Shown here: piece after piece, positions 5,368-11,169 of the stretch
Layout: each line of letters starts with the position of its first letter
Numbering within the stretch: the first letter of the stretch is position 1
Origin: Actinomycetes bacterium
Lineage (GTDB): Bacteria; Actinomycetota; Acidimicrobiia; Acidimicrobiales; Palsa-688
Assembly: GCA_021827225.1 (NCBI GenBank)
Contig: JAKAXG010000072.1
Coordinates: 1-11,169, forward strand
DNA length: 11,169 nucleotides
Direction of reading: 5' to 3'
Position numbers and translations under genes: made by a program
Notes under the pieces: generated by a model
Database searches by the model: none
What the model was told of the DNA's origin: nothing
The model's input: only the letters and a program-made list of their open reading frames with translations

Positions 5368-8346
5368 ATGGACGAACAGTCCCTGGCCTGGGTGCAGAAG
5401 TTCGAGCAGGACGTGATCCGACCGGCCATCCACCCCCGCAGGCACCCGCTCGAGGTGAGCGCCTACCACGTACGAGGGGAGCCTGTGCCCGTCGCCGCGG
5501 CCCTGGGGGGCGACTATGTGCCTGTGCAGGTCGGTGACAGCTGGGGGGCCATGTGGGACACCACCTGGTTCCGGATGCAGGCCGAGATACCCCGGGAGTG
5601 GGAGCATGGCACCGTAGCGGCACTCCTCCACCTCGGAGGCGACGCCGAAGTCGGCTTCAGCGCTGAGGGCCTGATCTGGAGCCCTTCGGGGACACCCCTG
5701 CAAGGGCTGCACCACGAGCACCGGCAGTACCTCGTAACCGAGCAGGCCGTCCCGGGCGATCAGGTCGAGTTCTTCGTCGAGGCCGCCGCCAACCCCATCC
5801 CGCCGTGGGGATGCGACCGCTGGCCTCTGCTGACGCCCGACTACACCGGGGACCCGCTCTACAAGCTGGGACAGGCAGAGCTCTCCCTGGTCGACCGGCG
5901 CGTCGAGCAGTTGGACTTCGATGTCCAAGTACTGCTGGAGATGGTCGAGCAACTGCCCGACAGGGCAGAAGAGATCCTGGATCTCCTCTGCGCAACCCTG
6001 GCCACCGTCGACCCGGACCAGGTCGGAGCGAGCGCCGGGGAGGCGGCATCCAAGCTGGCGAGGGCTTTCGGCCTTCAGTCCTCTTCACCGTTCCTTCTGA
6101 CTGCAACCGGGCACGCCCATATCGACTCGGCTTGGCTGTGGCCCGTTCGGGAAACCAAACGGAAGTGCGCACGCACCTTCTCGAACCAGTTGCGCCTCAT
6201 GGAGCTCTACCCCGAACACCGCTTCGCATGTAGCTCGGCAGCCCAGTACCAGTGGATCAAAGACGACTACCCCGCCCTCTACGACCAGATCCGGGCCCGG
6301 GTCCGCGAAGGGCGCTGGGAGCCCATCGGCGGCATGTGGGTGGAGCCTGACACCAATGTCCCTTCGGGTGAATCGTTGGTCAGGCAGTTCGTCTACGGAA
6401 AGCGGTTCTTCGCCGAGGAGTTCGGTGTCGAGACGGCCGAGATGTGGATTCCGGACGTCTTCGGCTACTCCGCGGCGCTACCGCAGATCGCCCAGCAGGC
6501 CGGGGTCGACGTTCTGGTGACCCAGAAGCTCAGCTGGAACGACACCAACGTCTTCCCCCACTCCACGTTCTGGTGGCAGGGTCACGATGGAAGCCGGGTG
6601 ATGACGCACTTTCCCCCGGCCAACACCTACAACGGCAACTTCTCGATCCGACAGTTGGCCGAGTCCCAGGGCAACTACAAGGATCATGACCGCTTCGACC
6701 GGGGTCTCTACCCGTTCGGTTTCGGCGACGGTGGTGGCGGTCCCACGGCGCGCATGCTGGAGACGGCGCGGAGAGCACAAGACCAAGCCGGGCTCCCCAG
6801 GGTGGAGATCGGATCAGTCGGATCCTTCCTCGACCGCCTGCGGGCTGAGCAGCCGGACCTGGCCACGTGGACCGGAGAGCTCTACCTGGAGACCCATAGG
6901 GCGACGCTCACCACCCACGCCGACGTGAAGCGGAACAACCGGCGCGCCGAGGAGTCGCTGCGCGCCGCGGAGATGTGGTCCGTGGCCGCCGGCACCGATC
7001 GTCGCCCAGAGTTGGATCAGGCCTGGAAGGACCTGCTGCTCCAGCAGTTCCACGACATCCTCCCGGGATCGAGCATCCACTGGGTGTATCAGGACGCAGC
7101 AGCCGCTCATTCCGAGATACGAGCCACCGCCGACGGGGTGGTCAGCGAAGCACAGGCTGCTCTCGCCGGAAGCGGCGGCGAGGCGGTGGCTTTCAACGCT
7201 TCCTCGTATGACCGAACCGAAGTGGTCGAGGTTGACAAGCAGCTCCGTGTGGTGTCGGTTCCGGCGTGCGGTTGGGCGCCGGCGGCGGCGTCAAGCCACA
7301 GCTTCGACCCTGTTGCGGCCGGGGACGGCTGGATGGACAACGGGCTGCTCCGGGTGACCTGGAATGAGAGCGGCCTGCTCACGTCGATATGGGATCACGA
7401 AGCGGGAAGGGAGGTGCTGGCTGAGGGGCGAAAGGGCAACGTCTTCCAGCTTCTCGCCGACAACCCCCGCCAGTACGATGCCTGGGACATCGAGCGGAGC
7501 GCCTTCGACGAGGTCACCGACCTGACAGACATCGACTTGATCACCGTCGGGCAGAGCGACCCCCTCCGTTGCAGTGTCCGCTTCACTCGGAGCTTCGGCA
7601 GGTCTTCCATCTCACAGCTCATGAGCCTGGATGCCGGTTCCCGCCGGCTGACGTTCGATACCGAGGTGGATTGGCACGAAGACCACCTCTTCCTGAAGGT
7701 GGCGTTCCCGGTCTCGGTTCACGCGTCCCGGGCCACGTACGAGATTCAGCACGGGCACATCGAACGACCGACCGTCACCAATACGTCATGGGACGAAGCT
7801 CGCTTCGAAGTCTGCGGTCATCGCTGGGCGGACCTGAGCGAGCCGGGGTACGGCGTTGCCCTGTTGAACGACTCCAAGTACGGCTACGACATCAAGGGCA
7901 ACGTCATGCGGCTTTCGCTTCTCAAGGCACCCGGTTACCCCGACCCGGAGGCCGACCGTGGAGTGCACCATTTCGCTTACGCGCTCCTCCCCCATGTCGG
8001 AGATCTGCGCTCCCCGGGATCGGTGGTGGAGCAGGCGGAGTGGTTCAACCTGCCCGTGGCGATCGTGCCGGGATCGGCGGGCGCGGCCGGTCGGATAGTC
8101 CGGGTGGACCGTCCCGGCGTCAGCGTCGAGGCAGTGAAGTGGGCGGACAGGAGCGACGGGGTTGTAGTAAGACTCTGCGAGGTGTGGGGTTCGCGGGGCT
8201 CGGCGAAGGTGAGCCTCGACCGGCCCTTCAGTACGGTCTCACGGACCGATCTCCTCGAACGGGAAGTCTCGCCGCTCGAGCACAGTGCCGGAACGGTGGA
8301 ACTGCAGCTGAGACCCTATGAACTTGTCACCCTGCTGTTCCGTTAG
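5368..8346 (+). CDS. GH38 alpha-mannosidase, cytosolic MAN2C1-like type
   Basis: Retaining alpha-mannosidase of 992 residues, close to the usual length of about 1000 for this branch. An N-terminal beta-rich region covers about 1-235. The GH38 barrel begins at ATGHAHIDSAWLWPVRET, where H251 and D253 match the zinc-binding His and Asp. D363 in WIPDVFGYSAALPQI matches the catalytic nucleophile. H562 and D563 in LLQQFHDILPGSS match the late zinc His and its neighbour after the helical middle domain. A large beta-sandwich C-terminus follows. Several stretches recall human cytosolic MAN2C1: FGFGDGGGGPT, TQKLSWN, NTSWDEARFEV and HRWADLSEPGYGVALLND. That branch trims free oligosaccharides in the cytosol using a divalent metal. 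No signal peptide is seen, so the enzyme should act after import. ATG at 5368 follows GAAGGG at 5351-5356, about 11 nt upstream. The linkage and true substrate cannot be set from sequence. Confidence 0.94.
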   Translation: MDEQSLAWVQKFEQDVIRPAIHPRRHPLEVSAYHVRGEPVPVAAALGGDYVPVQVGDSWGAMWDTTWFRMQAEIPREWEHGTVAALLHLGGDAEVGFSAEGLIWSPSGTPLQGLHHEHRQYLVTEQAVPGDQVEFFVEAAANPIPPWGCDRWPLLTPDYTGDPLYKLGQAELSLVDRRVEQLDFDVQVLLEMVEQLPDRAEEILDLLCATLATVDPDQVGASAGEAASKLARAFGLQSSSPFLLTATGHAHIDSAWLWPVRETKRKCARTFSNQLRLMELYPEHRFACSSAAQYQWIKDDYPALYDQIRARVREGRWEPIGGMWVEPDTNVPSGESLVRQFVYGKRFFAEEFGVETAEMWIPDVFGYSAALPQIAQQAGVDVLVTQKLSWNDTNVFPHSTFWWQGHDGSRVMTHFPPANTYNGNFSIRQLAESQGNYKDHDRFDRGLYPFGFGDGGGGPTARMLETARRAQDQAGLPRVEIGSVGSFLDRLRAEQPDLATWTGELYLETHRATLTTHADVKRNNRRAEESLRAAEMWSVAAGTDRRPELDQAWKDLLLQQFHDILPGSSIHWVYQDAAAAHSEIRATADGVVSEAQAALAGSGGEAVAFNASSYDRTEVVEVDKQLRVVSVPACGWAPAAASSHSFDPVAAGDGWMDNGLLRVTWNESGLLTSIWDHEAGREVLAEGRKGNVFQLLADNPRQYDAWDIERSAFDEVTDLTDIDLITVGQSDPLRCSVRFTRSFGRSSISQLMSLDAGSRRLTFDTEVDWHEDHLFLKVAFPVSVHASRATYEIQHGHIERPTVTNTSWDEARFEVCGHRWADLSEPGYGVALLNDSKYGYDIKGNVMRLSLLKAPGYPDPEADRGVHHFAYALLPHVGDLRSPGSVVEQAEWFNLPVAIVPGSAGAAGRIVRVDRPGVSVEAVKWADRSDGVVVRLCEVWGSRGSAKVSLDRPFSTVSRTDLLEREVSPLEHSAGTVELQLRPYELVTLLFR

Positions 8347-8372
8347 CCGGCCGGCGAACCCTTCGGCTCGCC
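8345..8372 (+). other. Short hairpin-forming GC-rich segment between mannosidase and dioxygenase genes
   Basis: In the 51-nt gap, two mutually exclusive 5-bp stems can form: AGCCG (8345-8349) with CGGCT (8364-8368), or GGCGA (8353-8357) with TCGCC (8368-8372). No T-run follows. This could be a weak attenuator or RNA-processing structure within an operon, or just GC-rich spacer. Low confidence in any function. Confidence 0.2.
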
Positions 8373-8382
8373 ATGTCCAGTG

Positions 8383-8388
8383 AAGGAG
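8383..8388 (+). promoter_or_regulatory. Shine-Dalgarno AAGGAG of the PhyH-family gene
   Basis: AAGGAG is a strong ribosome-binding match 9 nt before ATG 8398. It lies downstream of the alternative in-frame GTG at 8380, so it can only serve the ATG. This decides the start in favour of 8398. Confidence 0.7.
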
Positions 8389-8397
8389 ATCGCTGCG

Positions 8398-9162
8398 ATG
8401 CCCGATGAACCTCGCGAACCGATCCTCAGTGGCGACGCGCTCGCCCGCTACTCCCGGGACGGCTATCTGTGCTTCAGGAAGAACCTGTTCACCCCGGCTC
8501 AGCTGGACACCTTGGACTCGATTTTCGAGGAGCATCGGTACGCTGACCCGCAGCGGCAGGGAGACGAGTTCGACACGCCACACTTCAGCGACCCTCGGCT
8601 CTTCGAGTACCTGCTCGCCCCGCATGTCCTTGATCTGGTCGAATCCATAATCGGCCCTGACATCATCCTCTGGTCCAGTCACTTCCTGTGCAAGGACCCC
8701 CGGGTGGGGCGGGCCACTCCCTGGCACTCCGACTCCGCCTACTGGCACGGTCGGCTCGACTCCTACGACAAGATCGTGACCATCTGGCTGGCTGTCGACG
8801 ATGTCGATGCCGGCAACGGCTGCATGCAGGTGATCCCCGGGTCGCATCTGACGGCTCCGGGCTTCGAGGCCTATGTGCCGGTGGACGGGGCCAGGCACTC
8901 CTTCGCCGACGCCTTGGCGAGTGTAGATCCCGCCCAGGCCAGGTCTTTGGAGTTGCGTAGGGGGGAGTGCTCCTTGCACGACGGCCGCATTGTCCACGGA
9001 GCGGACCCCAACACCAGCGACCGGAGAAGGCTCGGTTACACCATGCGGTATCTGGCCGCGTCCGTGACCGTGAACCCGCAGCGCAACGCCGGGCACCGCT
9101 TGTGGCTGGCCCGGGGGCGAAGTCTCGCGCCGAACAAGCTGGAGATGGTGCTCCCGCGATAG
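8398..9162 (+). CDS. Phytanoyl-CoA dioxygenase (PhyH) family Fe(II)/2-oxoglutarate oxygenase
   Basis: Predicted cytoplasmic non-haem iron oxygenase of 254 residues that would hydroxylate a small molecule using O2 and 2-oxoglutarate. The facial triad is visible: H110 and D112 in TPWHSDSAYW, and H200 in GRIVHGADPNTSD. An Arg within 209-211, just before LGYTMRY, is the expected 2-oxoglutarate carboxylate ligand. GNGCMQVIPGSH at 139-150 is the strongly conserved PhyH loop. The start was set at ATG 8398 because AAGGAG lies 9 nt upstream; a GTG at 8380 would add six residues. The gene runs in the same direction 51 nt after the mannosidase and is probably the last gene of that operon. Family members act on very different substrates (fatty acyl-CoA, ectoine, phosphonates, alkaloids, halogenation), so the substrate is open. 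It may modify the imported compound or the part released by the mannosidase. The enzyme looks catalytically complete. Confidence 0.9.
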   Translation: MPDEPREPILSGDALARYSRDGYLCFRKNLFTPAQLDTLDSIFEEHRYADPQRQGDEFDTPHFSDPRLFEYLLAPHVLDLVESIIGPDIILWSSHFLCKDPRVGRATPWHSDSAYWHGRLDSYDKIVTIWLAVDDVDAGNGCMQVIPGSHLTAPGFEAYVPVDGARHSFADALASVDPAQARSLELRRGECSLHDGRIVHGADPNTSDRRRLGYTMRYLAASVTVNPQRNAGHRLWLARGRSLAPNKLEMVLPR

Positions 9163-9195
9163 ACGGATCTCACACCAGCCGGTAGATCCTCGCGG
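9154..9195. terminator. Interrupted hairpin across the convergent stop codons, possible bidirectional terminator
   Basis: An outer stem pairs CCGCGA (9154-9159) with TCGCGG (9190-9195). A middle stem pairs GGATCT (9165-9170) with AGATCC (9184-9189). An inner stem pairs ACC (9174-9176) with GGT (9181-9183) around a 4-nt loop. Bulges TAGAC and CAC sit on one side only. The structure covers the TAG of the PhyH gene and the TGA of the opposing hydrolase gene. Neither strand has a U-run after it, so it is not a classical intrinsic terminator; U-poor hairpin terminators have been proposed in actinobacteria. Confidence 0.45.
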
Positions 9196-10138
9196 CGTTG
9201 TCATGGAACAGGGCCGACTTCTCCGACGCGCTCGCTCCTGCGACGATCCGCTTGAAGGCGTTCCAGAGGACGACGTAGCTGCAGGACCGCTTGTCGACGG
9301 GGAAGTTCGACTCGAACATGCACCGCTCGACACCGAAGCGCTCGATGCACCATCGGATCTCCCGGCCCCACACCTCCGCGAGCTCCTCCGAGCTGGGCTC
9401 GCTGGGGCGTCGGTGCCAGTCCTGCCCGTAGATCGGCATCCCTATGCCGCCGAGCTTGAGCACCACGTTCTCGCAGCGGGCCAGGTCCTCCATGCCCCGT
9501 CGCCACACCTCCAGCACCTCCTCCCGTCTCCCGGCGTACGGCCCGATGCCGATCGGACCGCCCAGGTGGTCGACGACGATGACCGTCCCGGGAGCGGCCC
9601 TGGCCGCGTCGGTCAGCTCGGGGAGCTGGGGGTGGTACAGGTAGGCGTCGAAGGTGTGACCGGCCCGACCGAGGGCCACGAGCCCGGCCCGGAACGCCGG
9701 GTCGGCCAGCAGGTGGGCCGGCGGGTCGGTGTGCGACGTGTGGATGTCAGGGCTGTCATCGCGCGAGGCGACCTGGCGGACGCCCCGGAAGCGGCCCCCG
9801 CCGGCATCGACGTGGGCGGCCAGCACGTCTTCCAGGCCGGGGTCGCGCAGGTCCGCGTAACCGACTATCGCGGCGATCACCGACCCCGGGTCGGCGGAGG
9901 ATTCGCTGCGTCCCGCCTCCGCCGCCACGAACTCGGTCTCTCCTACCGGTCGGAAAAATTCCGGGCCCTCGCTGCGCCAAGCCGATCCGCACTCGACGAA
10001 CACCGTCATGCGGACGTTGTGGCCGGTCCCGGTGTCGGCCCGCAGCTCCTCGAGCATGTAGCGGCTGTCGGGGTAGTCCCACAGATGATGGTGGGGATCG
10101 CAGATGGGCAGGTCGGGCTCGAGGGCGGCTTCGCTCAC
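9170..10138 (-). CDS. TIM-barrel metal-dependent hydrolase, amidohydrolase 2 family (COG3618, lactonase-like)
   Basis: Predicted cytoplasmic hydrolase of 322 residues. CDPHHHLWD at 13-21 is the first-strand metal motif (H16-H18 region). Further candidate site residues are H169 in YLYHPQLPE, H191 in VVDHLGGP, and ESNFPVD at 276-282, where family members usually have an acidic residue near the metal. FHDNAARIYRL closes the protein as in other Amidohydro_2 members. Relatives include L-fuconolactonase and 2-pyrone-4,6-dicarboxylate lactonase, so lactone or ester hydrolysis is plausible; the substrate is unknown. The GTG start is the only in-frame choice, because a stop lies two codons upstream, and AAGGG (plus-strand 10146-10150) is 7 nt before it. 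The gene converges on the PhyH gene with 7 nt between stops and diverges from the crotonase gene. Its richer GC suggests it belongs with the latter rather than with the sugar cluster. Confidence 0.85.
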   Translation of the reverse strand: MSEAALEPDLPICDPHHHLWDYPDSRYMLEELRADTGTGHNVRMTVFVECGSAWRSEGPEFFRPVGETEFVAAEAGRSESSADPGSVIAAIVGYADLRDPGLEDVLAAHVDAGGGRFRGVRQVASRDDSPDIHTSHTDPPAHLLADPAFRAGLVALGRAGHTFDAYLYHPQLPELTDAARAAPGTVIVVDHLGGPIGIGPYAGRREEVLEVWRRGMEDLARCENVVLKLGGIGMPIYGQDWHRRPSEPSSEELAEVWGREIRWCIERFGVERCMFESNFPVDKRSCSYVVLWNAFKRIVAGASASEKSALFHDNAARIYRLV

Positions 10139-10216
10139 GCCCTAACCCTTAGTCGCTCCTCGGTCCGTTGTCGACCGGAGCGGCCGGCCGCCGTACAAGA
10201 CCCGTAAGCTCGCCTG
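10139..10216. promoter_or_regulatory. Divergent promoter region between the hydrolase and crotonase genes
   Basis: These 78 nt must hold the promoters of both flanking genes. On the plus strand TAAGCT (10205-10210) fits the actinobacterial TANNNT -10 motif and ends 6 nt before ATG 10217. That ATG has no Shine-Dalgarno sequence, so the crotonase mRNA is probably leaderless. A TACAAG at 10194-10199 is an alternative -10. No clear -35 is seen. A perfect 10-bp palindrome, CGGCCGGCCG, at 10181-10190 could be an operator or simply GC-rich sequence. Confidence 0.45.
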
Positions 10217-10993
10217 ATGGGATCGTTCTGCCAGCACGCACGCGACGGCCATCTCTTCATCGTGACGATCGACCGGCCGGAGGTGATGAACGCTCTTCAC
10301 CCTCCTGCCAACATCGAGCTGGGTGAGGTCTTCGACGAGTTCGCCGCGGATCCCGACCTGTGGATCGCCATCGTCACCGGCGCCGGCGACCGGGCCTTCA
10401 GCGCCGGGAACGACCTCAAGTACCAGGCCGCCGGGGGCGAACGCCTCCCGCTGCCGCCGTCGGGTTTCGGCGGGCTGACCTCCCGGTACGACCTGACCAA
10501 GCCGGTGATCGCCGCCGTCAACGGCGTGGCCATGGGCGGCGGCTTCGAGATCGCCCTGGCCTGCGACATCATCGTCGCCGACGAGCGGGCCACCTTCGCC
10601 CTGCCGGAGGTGAGGGTGGGGCTGGCCGCGCTGGGCGGCGGAGTGCACCGCCTCCCCCGGGCCATCGGCGTGCAGCGGGCCATGGGCATGATCCTGACCG
10701 GCCGGCACGTCAGCGCCGCCGAAGGCCTGGCGCTGGGGTTCGTGAACGAGGTCGTCCCGGCCGGAACCGCCCTGGAAGGCGCCAGGCGATGGGCGACGCA
10801 GATCCTCGAGGCGTCGCCCATGTCGGTGAGGGCGTCCAAGCAGGCGGTGCTGCACGGCCTGGAGCACGCCGGCGTGGCCGCCGCCAGCCAGGGGACGTAT
10901 TCGGCGGTGACCGAAATGGTCCGCTCCGAGGACTTTGTCGAGGGGCCGCGGGCGTTCGCCGAGAAGCGCCCGCCGAACTGGAAGGGCCGCTAG
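10217..10993 (+). CDS. Enoyl-CoA hydratase/isomerase (crotonase) family protein
   Basis: Soluble crotonase-fold enzyme of 258 residues, the normal family length, acting on acyl-CoA thioesters. The first oxyanion-hole segment is AFSAGNDLK (60-68) and the second is GVAMGGGFE (103-111). E111 and E131 (in LPEVRVGL) match the two catalytic glutamates of hydratases such as rat ECH (E144/E164) and E. coli CaiD, so hydratase or dehydratase chemistry is possible. The GNDLK wording, rather than the more usual GADLK, recalls carnitinyl-CoA dehydratase-like members. The C-terminus RAFAEKRPPNWKGR is typical of the family. ATG 10217 is the only sensible start, since TAA lies in frame at 10205-10207; lack of a Shine-Dalgarno sequence and a -10-like hexamer nearby suggest a leaderless mRNA. 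A convergent MaoC-type gene 4 nt downstream suggests an acyl-CoA metabolism setting. The exact acyl-CoA is unknown. Confidence 0.92.
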   Translation: MGSFCQHARDGHLFIVTIDRPEVMNALHPPANIELGEVFDEFAADPDLWIAIVTGAGDRAFSAGNDLKYQAAGGERLPLPPSGFGGLTSRYDLTKPVIAAVNGVAMGGGFEIALACDIIVADERATFALPEVRVGLAALGGGVHRLPRAIGVQRAMGMILTGRHVSAAEGLALGFVNEVVPAGTALEGARRWATQILEASPMSVRASKQAVLHGLEHAGVAAASQGTYSAVTEMVRSEDFVEGPRAFAEKRPPNWKGR

Positions 10994-10997
10994 CTGC

Positions 10998-11169
10998 TCA
11001 GGGGTCGATGCGGGCCGTGGCCTGCCCGGAGAAGACCTCGGTTCCCTGCTCGTTGACCGTGCTGACCCTTAGATCGGCGAGGTGCTCGCCGTGATCCTCG
11101 CGGACCGCTTCCACCTCGATCCGGGCGGTCAGGGTGTCACCGGGCCACACCTGAGCGGTGAACCGGCCG
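10998..11169 (-). CDS. MaoC-like dehydratase / hotdog-fold hydratase, C-terminal fragment (window edge)
   Basis: The last 56 codons of a minus-strand gene whose start lies beyond the window. The fragment reads GRFTAQVWPGDTLTARIEVE, then about 15 less conserved residues, then RVSTVNEQGTEVFSGQATAR before TGA (plus-strand 10998-11000). The pattern of 'V.PGDtL....EV' followed by 'VNqdGe.V..G.A' is the characteristic C-terminal part of MaoC-type (R)-hydratases, which hydrate enoyl-CoA thioesters in a hotdog fold. The catalytic Asp/His motif would be upstream and cannot be checked. The gene converges on the crotonase gene with only 4 nt between stops. Confidence 0.75.
   Translation of the reverse strand, partial: GRFTAQVWPGDTLTARIEVEAVREDHGEHLADLRVSTVNEQGTEVFSGQATARIDP

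Noticed and set aside
5152..5952. A 266-codon minus-strand open frame across the PHP/mannosidase junction
   Set aside because: It is a shadow of two well-supported plus-strand genes and shows no family features.
8380..8397. GTG 8380 as start of the PhyH gene
   Set aside because: The strong AAGGAG lies after this GTG and 9 nt before ATG 8398, so the ATG is better supported.
8239..9333. A 364-codon minus-strand open frame across the PhyH gene and both its ends
   Set aside because: It is antisense to the mannosidase end, the PhyH gene with its intact iron triad, and runs into the hydrolase in another frame. There is no domain and the composition is low-complexity.
10131..10160. AGGAG (minus strand, plus 10156-10160) as ribosome-binding site of the hydrolase
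   Set aside because: It is 17 nt from the GTG, too far. AAGGG at plus 10146-10150 has a 7-nt spacing and fits better.
9203..10207. A 334-codon plus-strand open frame opposite the TIM-barrel hydrolase gene
   Set aside because: It lies wholly antisense to a gene with clear metal-site motifs. Its translation is Val/Gly/Asp/Arg/Pro-rich with no recognisable domain, as expected for the complement of a high-GC gene.
1..11169. tRNA, rRNA, CRISPR arrays, insertion sequences or attachment sites
   Set aside because: I looked for regularly spaced repeats, transposase motifs, terminal inverted repeats and tRNA-like arms and saw none. Nearly all of the window is accounted for by coding sequence.

Overview
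The window suggests a high-GC actinobacterium. Start codons are often GTG, genes are tightly packed with 1 to 4 nt overlaps, G or C dominates third codon positions, and one gene looks leaderless. An Acidimicrobiia-like environmental lineage would fit the gene content, but this is an inference and no phylogenetic marker is present.

Bases 1 to about 9160 hold a seven-gene plus-strand cluster that looks like one transcription unit. It begins with the 3' part of a sugar-type solute-binding protein gene. Next come two MalF/MalG-type permeases and a MalK/UgpC-type ATPase, giving a complete CUT1 ABC importer apart from the missing 5' end of the binding protein. The ATPase gene overlaps by 4 nt a PHP-domain metallohydrolase resembling the CehA/McbA group. 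After 38 nt comes a 992-residue GH38 alpha-mannosidase of the cytosolic MAN2C1-like type, and 51 nt later an Fe(II)/2-oxoglutarate dioxygenase of the PhyH family. None of the three enzymes shows a signal peptide. The simplest model is that a mannose-containing or related glycoside is imported intact and then trimmed and modified in the cytoplasm. No regulator is seen, and the transported ligand cannot be read from sequence.

Bases 9170 to 11169 look like a different neighbourhood, with visibly higher GC and acyl-CoA-type genes. A COG3618-type TIM-barrel metal-dependent hydrolase lies on the minus strand, convergent with the PhyH gene and only 7 nt from it. An enoyl-CoA hydratase/isomerase family gene runs divergently from the hydrolase, and the C-terminal end of a MaoC-like hydratase lies on the minus strand and runs off the window. 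The convergent junction near 9165 carries a hairpin over both stop codons and may mark the edge of the sugar cluster.

The most notable observations are four. The first permease has no usable ATG, GTG or TTG start at the position its homology requires, but has an ACG behind a good Shine-Dalgarno sequence. The combination of PHP hydrolase, MAN2C1-like mannosidase and PhyH oxygenase with a dedicated importer is an unusual candidate pathway. A hairpin covers two convergent stop codons. Composition shifts at that same point.
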